NCBI GenBank assembly: GCA_030762895.1
Contig: CM061063.1
Location: 58,359,196 to 58,423,195, forward strand
Direction of reading: 5' to 3'
DNA: 64,000 bases
Source of the DNA: Sophora flavescens
Lineage: Eukaryota; Streptophyta; Magnoliopsida; Fabales; Fabaceae
The notes under the pieces are model-generated. The model was given only the letters and a program-made list of their open reading frames with translations. It ran no database searches and was not told where the DNA came from. Below are positions 44,301 to 55,845 of this stretch, in pieces; position 1 is the first letter of the stretch; each line of letters begins with the position of its first letter. The position numbers were made by a program, and so were the translations under genes.

Positions 44301-46230
44301 AAACAACATTTAACGTCAGTTGTATTAAACAACTGACGTTACAATTAATTTTTTAACGTCAGTTTTATTAACAAACTGACGTTAAATATTAATATTTTTA
44401 AAAAAAAACACTTTTAACGTCAGTTGTTGAATACAACTGACGTTAAAAGTGTTGTGTAAAAATCATTCTCTATATAAAGTAACATTCTTCTCGTATCGAT
44501 CATGCATCACGCCTCTTCTTTTCCTCTATATTTCTATTCCTTCACAAAATGGCTCTGAGACCTGTGTTAATTGAGTGACAACAGGGCATTTCAGATAGGG
44601 ATATAAGATTATTTACGTCAGCTATTTATTTAACTGAAGTAAAAATCACACTTTTAACGTCAATTGTATAAACAACAGACGTTAAAAATAAATATTTTTT
44701 ATTTTAAAAACACTTTTAACTTCAGTTTTATTCAACAACTGACGTTAACAGTGTATAAGTTTCTGCAAAAACATTCATTCCTTTGACTACTCTGCTACTT
44801 ACCCATTGACCTGTGTTAAGAGTGACAACAGGGCATTTCAGATAGGGATATAGGATTATTTACGTCAGCTGTTTATTTAACTGAAGTAAAAGTCACACTT
44901 TTAACGTCAGTTGTATAAACAACTGAGGTTAAAAATAAATATTTTTTATTTTAAAAACACTTTTAACGTCAGTTTTATTCAACAACTGACGTTAAAATTG
45001 TATAAGTTTCTGCAAAAGCATTCATTGTTTTGACTACTCTGCTCTGCTACTTAATTACCCATTACTGCTGTGCTACTTACCCATGCACATTGTAACCTAT
45101 AATCCTCTTTATGAGCACTAAGTTTATACCTAGACTTGGTCTATTTCTTCCTATTCCTTCGGGCGTTTTCTTTTCTGCACGTTTATAATATATGACTGCC
45201 AACTCCCAATGCGCCTTGGAACCTAATGCTCTTAATGATCAATTTAATTTTTTAGCAACTTACGACGCCTAGTAACTTCATCCCCTACTCCTATAAATAG
45301 CTTCCTTCCTTCCTTTAATTTTTATGCTTCACAATATGGCTCTGCCATGGAGATTAACTTCATCACTCTTTCTTCCTATACCTAGACTTAAAGGTCTCTG
45401 TCTTAATGGTCAAACAACTTCTGAGGTTGTGTAAATCGCATTACATGGGTGATAAGGGTGTGTAAATCGCATTATGTGAATTGCACACACTATCATCCTT
45501 CTGGAGAATCAGCAGCTACAGTTCCAAAACCTCAGCTTGTTCCAAGAATATTGCTGAAACAGATCGAGTGCACCCTTCACTCTGCTTTGGCTCCAAATTG
45601 ACTGTGGATTCAGATGGAGCATCAAGGACTTCAAGTAAGGGAGGAGATGCGTTCAATATTGGAGTTTCTGAGGACAGGACTGAGAAGAAAATGATGTTGA
45701 AGTAGAAACTTTTTTATATTTTAGTGCTATCTTGCGGAAATTTTTTATCTTTTAATCATGTAATTGTAACTTATGAATCGCTTCAATGAGATACGATTTG
45801 ATTATACATATATAACTTGTTTTATGTTAAGTGTTTATTTATTTTAATTTGCACAAGAATTTGTTTACTAATTCAAGCTAATTAATTAAGATTAAAAATA
45901 AACTTTTTTTTAAAAAAAAAAGATTAGAAATAAACTGCACTATATATGGAGTGATGATCTGCGTTAAGAGTGACAACAGGGAGATGACAACGAAAGAAAG
46001 ATAGGAATGAGTTGATTATTTACGTCAGTTATTTATTTAACTGAAGTAAAAATCACACTTCTAACGTCAGTATTATAAACAACTGATGTTAAAAGTGTTA
46101 ATAATTCTTGCAAAACACTTTTAACGTCAGTTCATTAAACAACTGACGCAAATAGTGAATTAATATTTACAAAACTGCCACCGCCTCATTTTTAACGTCA
46201 AACATATGGTCAACTGACGTAAAACGTTCC
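44300..46230. repeat. CACTA right subterminal hairpin array and tandem repeats
   Basis: About a dozen hairpins on TAACGTCAGTT / AACTGACGTTA, interspersed with TACGTCAG...AACTGAAGTA variants. A block of about 245 bp starting CCTGTGTTAA...GTGACAACAGGG is tandemly duplicated (about 44,560 and 44,808), with a third, diverged copy near 45,958. The array is much longer than at the left end and is split by the unrelated segment at about 45,050-45,950. Confidence 0.85.
45300..45720 (+). other. Unrecognised segment in CACTA, possible captured host fragment
   Basis: This segment lacks the hairpin motif and is less AT-rich. Two frames are open: 45,481-45,705 (74 codons, Ser/Thr/Lys-rich) and an overlapping one reading HPSGESAATVPKPQLVP. 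CACTA elements often carry pieces of host genes. I cannot name the source; it may equally be a remnant of the element's own second gene. Confidence 0.3.
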
Positions 46231-46256
46231 CGTATATTACATTATTTCCACTAGTG

Positions 46257-47609
46257 TTTCTTTTTTTTCAAGAAGGACTCGAAATTTCAAATGTCTTAAT
46301 TTTTACCGTTGTCAGTACCACATATCCTAATTTGTTGCAAAACAGCCTACATGCAAGATAGATCCATTAACAGCGTGTTGTTTTTGCGAATGATGACATA
46401 ATTGACATCCTTTCTATTATTCATGGGGAATAAAAGGATATTTTGAACTTGTAAAATAATGTTGGTCATCCTAATCATTTGTTCCATTGAAAGATTGCAT
46501 TAATGATGTTAGAATAAAGGTTGAAACTGGTCTATGAAAAAAATGGAAATACTTTAATTTTAATCCTTAAAAAAATAATTATTTAATCTCTCAAATTTAC
46601 AAACATAAATTGTTATTATCCTTTTGTTATATTTCATCCATTAGACTCCGTTTGAGTTAACATTTCTTTCTACGTGATATATTTTTTTAAGGTAAATATC
46701 ATTAATTAGTTGTTATGTTAATTTTTTACTCATTTGCCAGAGTTTGAACCTTGGACCTCCAACTCCTTATACCCTTAACTCAAACCACTTGAGCTATCCA
46801 ACTCCCTTCCTACATGACACATTAATTCGCTCATTGGACATTACTTAAATTTATTGTGTAGAAAATCATTAAAAGTTTCTTTTAATATCAATTATACATC
46901 TTAATGTGTATTTTTGTTGCTATCATTGTTAGCCATAAAACATACTTACAAAGTTTCTTTTAATATCAATTATACATCTTAATGTGTATTTTTTGAAATA
47001 ATTAATGTGAAACCATGAGAACTGAGAAGAGGCAGTAAAAGGAATCAAAGAATGACACAAGAGAAGTTCGGTTTTCTTTAAAAACAAATCCCTTTATTCA
47101 AATGTTTTCTTCATATGATTTCATTTCCTATCTTCATCAATAATTACAAAAGTGTCATCTTGTTTTTATTATGTTTCGCATTTTCAAAGATTAGTACATA
47201 AAATAGTAAACAAAATGAAAATCATGCAATAGTTTTGCAATTATTAATAAAAACGGGAAATGAGACAAAGAAAATGGATCCTAAACATTTAAATTAAGGA
47301 TTTTCCTAGGCACACCACTCACAGTGTGAACCCTAGACAAGACTATTAGGTGACATATACAAATTTTTGAAAACATGAAGTAAAATATAAATAAGGTGTC
47401 ATTTTTATAATTAATAATGAAAACAGGGAATAAAAAAACTGAAAACAAAACAAACATACCTTTAATATTCTTATAATATTTGTACTCCATGCTATGAATA
47501 AACAACTAGATATGATTTGTAACTTTCCCGACGGTATTTATTTTCACCCGTACGCATTCATTAAAAAGCAGGACTCAATTTAATTTCCATTTAAGATGAT
47601 CTCATCCTC
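46257..47609. other. AT-rich flank resumed after the CACTA insertion
   Basis: Continuation of copy B, matching 632-1,986 of copy A. It contains the SINE (46,725-46,810), the paired repeat near 46,870-46,985 and the decayed first-exon copy (about 47,010-47,140). No gene. Confidence 0.6.
46725..46810 (-). mobile_element. tRNA-derived SINE head, copy B
   Basis: Same element as at 1,105-1,190. The minus-strand A box lies at plus 46,781-46,796 and the B box GGTTCAAACTC at plus 46,740-46,750. One base differs between the boxes. Duplicated with the segment, not an independent insertion. Confidence 0.6.
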
Positions 47610-47723
47610 TTTATTTATATGTGTTCTCGGTTCGGGAGAAACTAAATCCCCAAAACAATTGTTGCAGAGAGAAGAGAAAGTAAACAAAATCCCTAAAACT
47701 GTTGTTGATAGAGGAGCGAAATC
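47610..47723 (+). promoter_or_regulatory. Candidate promoter and leader of ULT-like gene B
   Basis: TTATTTATAT near 47,610-47,620 and the same A/G-rich leader as copy A, ending at the proposed ATG 47,724. Only a few bases differ between copies. The CACTA element sits about 1.35 kb upstream and could affect expression. Confidence 0.4.
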
Positions 47724-50364
47724 ATGAGAAGAGGTAGGAAAAGTTATCAAAGAATGACACAAGGTAAGTTCGATTTTCTTTTAAAAACTACGAATCGCTT
47801 TCTTCAAATGTTTTCTTCATATGATTTCAAGTTAAGGTTGGATGCTTTGTATGTAAGCAAAAAAATTTTTTTTTTTCTTTTCGCGAAAAAAATATTCATA
47901 GTTATATTTCAATGTGCTTTTTATTTTATGTTATTTACTTTGACGATCATCGTAATTTATACCAATAATTTGCATATGATTGTGTTTCTCTAAACCATCG
48001 ATGCTCGATTAACTAAAGCATTGATAGTTAATTGTTTTTCGACTTTTAGATTTTGAGTTGGTTGTATTTTTCTCTATTTGCATGCTTTATTTTTTATCTG
48101 ATACACAATTTTATTATTTTAATCCTTCATTAGATATTAGTTTAAAGAGTTGTAGTTTTTTTGTTCATTTGTTCAAGAAAAATCATTTTATCATGATTTT
48201 AGACCACATGATGTTGAGTGGGAAAAAAGTCGGATCACCTGCAGAACATTTTGCGGATGAAAGACGGCGTCACCACACAGGCATGTTTTAGTGCGCTAAA
48301 CCAAAAAAAAATAAAAATTTGTATTTATTACAATCACATGCGTTACCTGCAAAGGTCATAAATCGTTTGATGTTAATTTATAGTAAAGTTGGACACTAAT
48401 TATGCTACAAAGGCTCAATTGTTTTTAATTAAAAACTTGAGACATTGCTACACTAATTTGCATTTGATCCTATTTCTTTAAATTATGGATGCTCAATTAA
48501 CTAAAGCCTTATAGTTAAATTTTTTCAAATTTTAGATTTTGAGTTGGTTGTATTTTTCTATCCACGTGCTTTATTTTTTATCCAAGACATAGTTTTATTA
48601 CTTTAATCCTTCACTAGATGTTTAGCTTATACAAATGTAGTTTTATTTTGTTTGATTATTCAAGAAAAATCATTTTGTCATCAACTATTTAGACTATTAT
48701 CGTTGAATTTAAAATGAAAGTGGAAATTAAACAAAAGCTGAATCCCCAAACAGAACATTTGAGAGTTGAGAGGCAACGGCATGCAAGCCTCTTGAGAAGC
48801 GACACATTGCGAATGTCTTAATACTTCATTTTCCTTCAAAATATTGTACTTATCACAATCATATATATTTTTTTGTTTGCTAGAACTTGTTTTAATTAGG
48901 GTCTTTAGCTCATCAGTGGTAGGTCTATAGGATGTCCCCCACAAGTTTAGATTATTTGAACTCGTTATGAGACTAAACTTCGCTTGGATGCTTATTCACA
49001 ATTCAGGCTCTTCGTCTATTTCCAAAAATATGTCTGCGGGATTCGAATCAAGGTCCTTCCCACAAGCTCGACTTGTGGAACCAAGTGTGCCCACCCATTG
49101 AGTGTATCTATTACAATGATCATATGCATTACTTGCAAAGTTCATAAATCTTTTGATGTTAATATGTGGTAAAGTTGGACACTAATTATGCTACAAACTC
49201 TCAATTGTTTTCGCTAAAAAATTGTTTCAATAGCACTTTGTTGTCATTTGTTGGATTGGATGTGCTCAATGTCTTTGTTTATTATATTGTCTTTTTCCAG
49301 AGAGTAGAGACAGTAGAATAATAATTAGTCAATGAAGTTGGTTTTACCAGTAAAGGTTGAAATATTTCATTTCAAAGACTTTCGAATCATTTTGTTTTTT
49401 ATTAGAAATCCTCGAAATGGAAACCATCTCCCTTTTTGTAAACATTTTTCTTTGTAGAAAATACTATAATTAATAAAAATAAGCACTCAATTTACAATTT
49501 GTAAAAGATGATCTCAACTCAATTATGCTAAATTATTAGTGTTAATTAAATAATTAAATCTATGATTTGTTTAACTAACAACACCAATCTCTGTATGACT
49601 AAAACAACTGAAAAATAAGTTTATATTTTTCAGAAGAGAATATTCGTAGAAACGACCATGGAGGGATACATCATACATGGAATGATGTTACTGCACTGAT
49701 TTTGTGTTATGTTTTTTAGTCATTGGTTAGATACATTTTCTCACTGACATGATCCCATTTTCTATTCTATCTACCAATTATCATAATAAACAGATCACAA
49801 CCTCTATTTTTTTTTTTACCCTTATCCCATAAACAATTTTACTTACACGCAAAACTTCCTTTTTCTTTCCTTTCTTTTTCCAAATTATTGTAATTCAAAG
49901 CTAACTAATGGTCTACCTGTTTTGCGCAGGATGGAAACGCAAAGGAGCTATTAACGAAAGTAACGAAGGTAATCCCCTTTGCCCAACACAAACAACTAAA
50001 GGTTCGATACGGGAAATAATAAGATAATTACAAACTGTTGAAATTCCAAAACCATTTTTCCTAAAAGAAAGAATACTTTAATGGCAAATATATTGGAGAA
50101 ATATTCATTGTATATAGTAGGCAGGATCTTGAACTTGTGAGTTTAATTTAAACTTACTAGGTGTTTCATTAATTATCTATGATATTTATTGAATACTTTG
50201 TTACATTTTGCAAATATTTGGAATGCTTTATTTGACCTGAGACCCAAGACTCCTAATTTTTTACTTATAATCTTTATTAGTCAGTTATAATTTTGCAAAA
50301 TAAAAAAATTATAATTGATTAATAGAAAGTGTAATAAATAATTTAGAGTGAAAACATACCCTTT

Positions 50365-50424
<60 letters not shown>

Positions 50425-52981
50425 GGGGGGGGGGGGAAACACATGCCAGAATTTAGGTATTTTGGTTCAAGAAAATATTTTCTATTCTTATATAATTCAA
50501 AAAAAAAAACATTTTTTTAAAGATTTGTATACAAAATAATGAAAACAATGTTGTGTTGTTTTGAGTTTTCTTGTATAAATATTTGAAATTTTTACTACTC
50601 CGAAAAATCATTTATACCATGATTTACGATTTGTTGTGATAAAAAAAACTTTACACTGACAGTATTAAACTCTTACTAATATCAGTTATGTGAATGAATG
50701 CTTTTTATTAAAATCTGAATTCAATCCTTATTTTGAGGCACTCTACCCTCGGTGTCATGTGTGCGTAGATCAGTGGATGGAGATCAGCATGTTTATGTGT
50801 TTATGCCTTCAGTATTTTCTTTACGTCACACACTTTTGTTTTATAATTAAACTTAATTTTGTCTATAATTCTTGGCTTGGAATTATTTTCGTTATGAAGA
50901 AGCAAGAACATGGAAACGAAGAAACCTGGCTGTGCTTGAAAATGGTGGTGTGATAAGTTTCAACAAAGAAGAGCTAAAAACTATCCAAGGTTTTGAAACA
51001 GGAACTGACTATATTGAGGTTGTATGTGGCTGCACAAGCAAAAAGTATGGAGATTTCAGTGGGAAGCTTAGAATCAGTGACGAAGGTCAATTTTCGATCA
51101 CTTGTGAGTGCTTGCAGGGGTGTACCATAGGCAAGTATTTATCTATACCCTTTTATTTCTTCTTTAGTGCAGGGTAATGTGTAGTCTTTTTTTATTCTTT
51201 TTGATAACTAGAAAATAACAAATAGCATGAAGATATTTTTTTATGGTACTTGTGACATTGAGTAATTATAAGGGAGAAAAGTAAATTATATGGATCCTAT
51301 AAAAGAAGTTAAAGTTGAATGCAGCATGTCTCCGTGGAGATATTGAGCTAAAAACATCACTGCCATTGTGTTGGTTCATTTGTATACTTTAGTAAAAAGA
51401 ACCACTCTATTTTTACTGAACTGTTAATTACAGGTTTGATATGTTTAATTGCAGATAAACTAAATATTTCTGGCAACTTTAGGGCATGTTTGGTTTGTTT
51501 CTTGTTTCCCGTTTTAATTTCCTATTTTTAGAAATAATTACAATAAAAATAATTATAAAAACTGTCACATTGTTTTTATTTTATTTCTTGTTTCTAAAGA
51601 TTTGGACAAGAAACATTGAAAATAACTTTTTGTTTGTTTTCACTCTTTCCTGTACAAATATTTGAAAACAAGTAATATAATGAAAATAAAGTAACAATTT
51701 TATAATTATTTCTAAAATCAGGAAACTGTAAATAAACCAAACAGACCCTTATGTTGTAAGTTCTTCAACTTCAGTGTATCATATAAAGAGATGGGTTCAT
51801 TTAATAAGTGTTATTCTCTTTGGACTTTGGATACCAATCCATGGAATTGAGAGAAACTTCATTTTCTGAATATATTATAGTAGTAAACTAGTAATTGTTA
51901 AATCCTAGTATATAAATGTATGTTGAGGAGTACAAAATCTAGGATCCTTCCTGTTCTTCATTAGTTCATTTCCTTTGACTACTTTGTTACAAATGTCTGT
52001 GTATGCCCCTATGAGTACAAGGTAAGGAATTTCATTTTAACCACAAAAGTTGTTTTATTTGGATGTAATGCATTATTTGGTCATTACATTATACCATTAT
52101 GCTGCTATTGATTCTTTTAGTAATAACTAATAAGCAAGCAAAAAAATATTAAATTTGCCGGGGTTTTTTTCTTTGCAACGATTAGTGAATGTCACTCCAG
52201 TAGAATTTGAGAAGCATGCTGGGAAACAAGGAGCTGAAGGATGGAAAAACAACATTTGGGTTCATGATGAAAAAGAAGACAGAGTTCCTCTTTGGAGGAC
52301 ACCTCTGTTGAAGTACTACACACATCAAGCAAATGTGGCTAACTGGATAGATGCAGCAAACAGAAAACGTAATTTTCAAAGGGATGAATTCATGCGTTGC
52401 TCAAGTTGCAAAAAGGAGCGCAGGTTTCGATTCACGACTAGGCAAGAAATTGAGAAGTACCATGCTGCTGCTCTGACTAACAAAATGTGGAAATGTTCTG
52501 ATTGGCCTTATCATAAGTAAGTTCCTCACAACCAAGTAATCCCTTAAGCTTAATGATATTTAACTCCCTTATATCATAATAAGGTGTTTAGATTCTCTTG
52601 TAAAGTTTTTAATCCTATACCTTCAAATGTGAATATAATTTTGATCTACTAAACACTATCACTATTATTCAATTATGCCATTTAGTTGAACTCTTTTGAT
52701 GATGTATCATCACATGATCAGATAATAGCATATGTTTTTTATGAATCATATAATTAAACTAGAAAAGATAAATAGTTCAATACTAGTCTTCATAAGAGTT
52801 TCATATGTTTTGACTAGAACCAAAACAAACCTTCACAGATTGAAAATTAGCCTATCGTAAACTAGAATACTGAAAGGTGCCAATTTCCTACTTGAGATAT
52901 TTTTCAATATGTATGTTAATGGATGTAATGTGAGGATTTTTTTCATGTTTCAGACTAACCTGCGATGATGCTGAAGAGTGA
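47724..52981 (+). CDS. ULTRAPETALA-like developmental regulator, copy B (C-terminally truncated)
   Basis: Exons 47,724-47,763, 50,900-51,130, 52,186-52,516 and 52,954-52,981 give about 209 residues. The SAND-like part is intact (VVCGCTSKKYGDFSGKLRI, CECLQGC, FEKHAGK, WKNNIWV, LLKYY). The following region keeps CSSCKKERRFRF and MWKCSDWPY as in ULT1. An in-frame TGA at 52,979-52,981 replaces an expected Arg. Beyond it the frame stays open to a TAG at 53,126-53,128 and still encodes the Cys-rich tail (TCRGC, CYCAGCIKCRF, CQQCRDF); with it the length would be 258, near ULT1's 237. The exon 2 donor is GC (ATAG|GCAAGT), where copy A has GT. The first exon is supported only by phase (1/1), the ATG and the GTAAGT donor; its acceptor is a tandem AAGAAG. 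Confidence 0.72.
50371..50436. repeat. (TA)n plus G13 run, copy B
   Basis: TA dinucleotides at 50,371-50,421, followed by a run of 13 G (50,424-50,436) that copy A lacks. It is a mutation-prone site and could be a sequencing or assembly weak point. Confidence 0.9.
51482..51748. mobile_element. Tourist-like MITE in ULT intron 2, copy B
   Basis: Same element as 5,809-6,074 and better preserved. The ends are GGGCATGTTTGGTTTGTTT and, reverse complemented, GGGTCTGTTTGGTTTATTT, with TTA on both sides (51,479-51,481; 51,749-51,751). Confidence 0.85.
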
Positions 52982-53128
52982 TTCAGTCAGAGGACCTGCA
53001 GGGGCTGTTTTCAGCCTTCAGATAGCCCAAGCTGCCAATTTTGTTATTGTGCAGGCTGTATCAAGTGCCGCTTTGAGAACAGTGGTTGCCAACAATGCAG
53101 AGACTTCATGCTATTTGCAGAACCTTAG
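52982..53128 (+). other. Open Cys-rich reading frame beyond the ULT stop, copy B
   Basis: Forty-eight codons in frame with the ULT-like gene, directly after the premature TGA. They encode the B-box-like tail with its Cys spacing kept (TCRGC, CYCAGC, CRF, CQQC). The same stretch is open in copy A (7,307-7,450). Between copies the Cys codon in SPSC differs only synonymously (TGT/TGC). It would be translated only by readthrough or an alternative splice. Confidence 0.6.
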
Positions 53129-53768
53129 GCACATACTGTGTCTTTCCTGGCTGAGCTGACTCATTACACCTTGTGGGAAAAAATAAAATAAAATCTGATT
53201 GTGCCAGAGAAGGCAATTAACTTTGCTTGTCCTGTCATTGGATAGTAATAAACATTGGTGAATTTCTATGGTGGTATCAGAAGTCTTTCCCCATCTACTG
53301 GGAAAAGGCTTAGCTATAGTTGTTGTATCTCTCAATTGATCTCACCAGAACTAGTTCCCTCTGAATAATATGCTAGACTTTGGCATGATATTAACCACCA
53401 ACCTATACAGGATTGCATATTGCTGTTTCAAATTATCCTTAGTGTACTGCCTAGTAGTTACTAGTTAGTGTTTAGAATGATCTGATTATTTAAAAATCTA
53501 AATTTCATATTTAGAACTTATTAAAAAAGAGGAATTCAATTTAAATCAAATTTTGTGTTTGGAACTTGTCAGAATATGAATCACTAAAAGCAAAAACTAT
53601 TTATGTCAAATCAAATCAAATTTTAACAAATATAATTTCTAAAACAAAAAGTAGAATGTTCATGAGATTTTATGGACTGCAGGCAAGAGGAAGCCCGAGT
53701 AGTGGATTGTGAGGCGTGGATCCCACAACTATGATTTATTTATTTATTATTTATTTGGTATAGAAATA

Positions 53769-53992
53769 TGGGTGGCAAAACGGGTTGGGCCCGACGGGCC
53801 AACCCACTTAACCCATTTTTTTTGATGGGACGGGCCATACTTTTCAACCCATCTTGACCCACCTAGCCTAACCCGCCATTAAACGGGGCGGGGTATGGTT
53901 TACAACCCACTTTTAATTTTCAACCCGCTCCACCCCACTTTAAGCAGGTTGACGGCAGGGCGGGGCAGGTTGACCCGTTTAGCCATCCCTAT
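53769..53992. mobile_element. hAT-type MITE, copy B
   Basis: Same 224-bp element as in copy A. The ends are GGGTGGCAAAACGGG / GGGATGGCTAAACGGG with 8-bp repeats TAGAAATA at 53,761-53,768 and 53,993-54,000. C/T differences from copy A concentrate at CG sites, as expected for a methylated element. Confidence 0.88.
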
Positions 53993-54596
53993 TAGAAATA
54001 TACTTGAATCAAGACAGCTGGCCTCAATGGGGACTTGATACATTCGGGACATTTAGTGCTGCTCCTTTTTTACATTCCAAACACACTATAAACGAATTCA
54101 ATTGGAATGAATGACAGCAAGGGAGATCTTGGGATTAGAAGTGAGTAAGTTAATTTGAAACAAAACGATGCAACAATTTCTAGTGCAAATTGGACTATAG
54201 ACCTTTTTCTGTATTTCAATAAGGATACTAAAATATACCTGATGACGATGCTGTAGTAATTAGAATTTTGATTTTATGGTCATGACTGTAGTAATAGAGT
54301 TAAGATTAGATGTGTCAAAGTTGGCCTTATTAGTCCCCACAAGCAGGTATAGAAAGTCCACATGTTAAATGGCTGCTAATCCTACAACTCCACTATTTGG
54401 ACAGACACAAATAACAGATTCCCAAAAGGTTTCATGGATATCTTGAAACCTTTCCACGAAAACAAGTTATTCCCTCTTTAAGTAAGGAATCTTACGTACC
54501 CATGTTATTTGACTTACTGTACATTTTGACACACTAGAGTCTTGGTTTAAAATAGGCATCTCCAGAAAATCCCTGGAATTTATTACTGCTCTAATT

Positions 54597-55845
54597 TCAC
54601 AGCTTTGCATACTTCTTGAGCTTTTCGCTATTAGCTTTCGCATGCTCAGGCATTGGAATGTTGCATACAAGAGTAACTCTAGAAGATGATAACAAGATTT
54701 TGTCCTTGGGCTTTGAAAGATCAGTCTTCTGTAGTTGCACCTCCAACACCTGTTCAAAAATCAATATTACAAGATTGATATTTAAAAAAATGTCACAAAG
54801 GTTCACACATTATCATCCTTTTTTCTTGAAATATTACTAAATTAACCCAGACAGAAAAAAAGAGGAAAAATACTAGACAAGAATTTGCCTGAATGGTTTT
54901 GCCAAGATTGATGGGGGTGGCTTCAGCATAAACAAGGTCACCAAGTTGAGCAGGTTTCATGTGGTTGATGCTAAGTTGAATCCCAGCAATCCTTTGAAAA
55001 CCACAGGCCATGTGGGCTCCAATGCTTGCAATACCCTCTGCTGTCATAGCTGATACCCCTCCATGTAAAACCTTGAAACCCTGCTAAATTTTGCTTAGTT
55101 ACGTACATTAAATCATCCTTGTGATTCAGAACATGTTTGTTTCCACCTTCCCCACATCTAAAATCCCATTTGGAGCCTTAAAAGTAATACCAACATATTT
55201 GGCATCCATGACACAAGTGACTTTTAAGAAGAGTCAAATATTCCTAATAATATAATAATAATAATAATATATGATTGATTGACACCATACTAAATATTTA
55301 CACCATCTGAAAAAGAAATATTAACATGTGTTTATTATTTGCATGTGTATTTTACGAAGAGACTGAACCTTTCCCCCTCAAAATCCAAATTTAACATACA
55401 CAACCAACATGATCATGGTATTGTATTGTTTCGCAATAACATATTCAAACAACACTGTCCAAACAACATACATCACTTCTGCCAACATGAGCTGCAAGAA
55501 GACGAAGTTAACAAAATTAACTTCAACAACTTTTTTTGTTTTTTTATAACAAAAATAACTTTAACAACTTTGATAAAAAAAAACGCACACACTAAAACAG
55601 ACATGTTAAAAATGCAATTTTAAGAAATAAAGTTTCGTGCAAGAATAAGAAAGCAGAGTGAGAGATGTGATCGGTTTGCAGTAAAGAAAGACAAAAAGTG
55701 GGTTAACCTGAGAAGCCTTGAGGGTAACTGGAAGACGGCCAGTGACCTTGTTGGGTGATAATTCATCGATCTCGAATCCAATTGCGTGAAGAGGAGCATC
55801 TAGATCAGCAGTCTTAAGTGATGATGACGCGTGGTTCTCCTCCAT
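54597..55845 (-). CDS. 1,4-Dihydroxy-2-naphthoyl-CoA thioesterase-like, copy B
   Basis: Exons 55,708-55,845, 54,889-55,080 and 54,597-54,749 give 160 residues, the same layout as copy A and close to Arabidopsis DHNAT1. Hotdog-fold motifs are complete (FKVLHGG, GAHMACGFQRIAGIQLSINH, SSRVTLVCNIPMPEHA). The C-terminus KYAKL is a standard type-1 peroxisomal targeting signal, consistent with phylloquinone synthesis. Intron 2 uses a GC donor. Differences from copy A include Ser for Cys just before the first junction (KASQ), Met-Thr for Met-Ile after HGGVSA, and the start of exon 3: VLEVQLQ here, VCEVQLW in copy A, where Arabidopsis has two Trp. Each copy has lost a different ancestral residue. No disabling change. 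Confidence 0.9.

Larger units (their letters stand above)
39762..46256 (-). mobile_element. CACTA (En/Spm-type) DNA transposon
   Basis: A 6,495-bp element starting CACTAGTG and ending CACTAGTG, with 3-bp target repeat TTT on both sides. The uninterrupted site is preserved in copy A (about 628-640), direct proof of insertion after the duplication. Both ends are packed with short hairpins built on TAACGTCAGTT. The interior encodes a TNP2-type transposase on the minus strand. It is defective (two stops and a frameshift in the transposase), so it could move only with an active relative. Confidence 0.96.

Noticed and set aside
50690..50953. 87-codon ORF overlapping ULT exon 2
   Set aside because: Wrong frame relative to the SAND-coding frame; it ends inside the exon.
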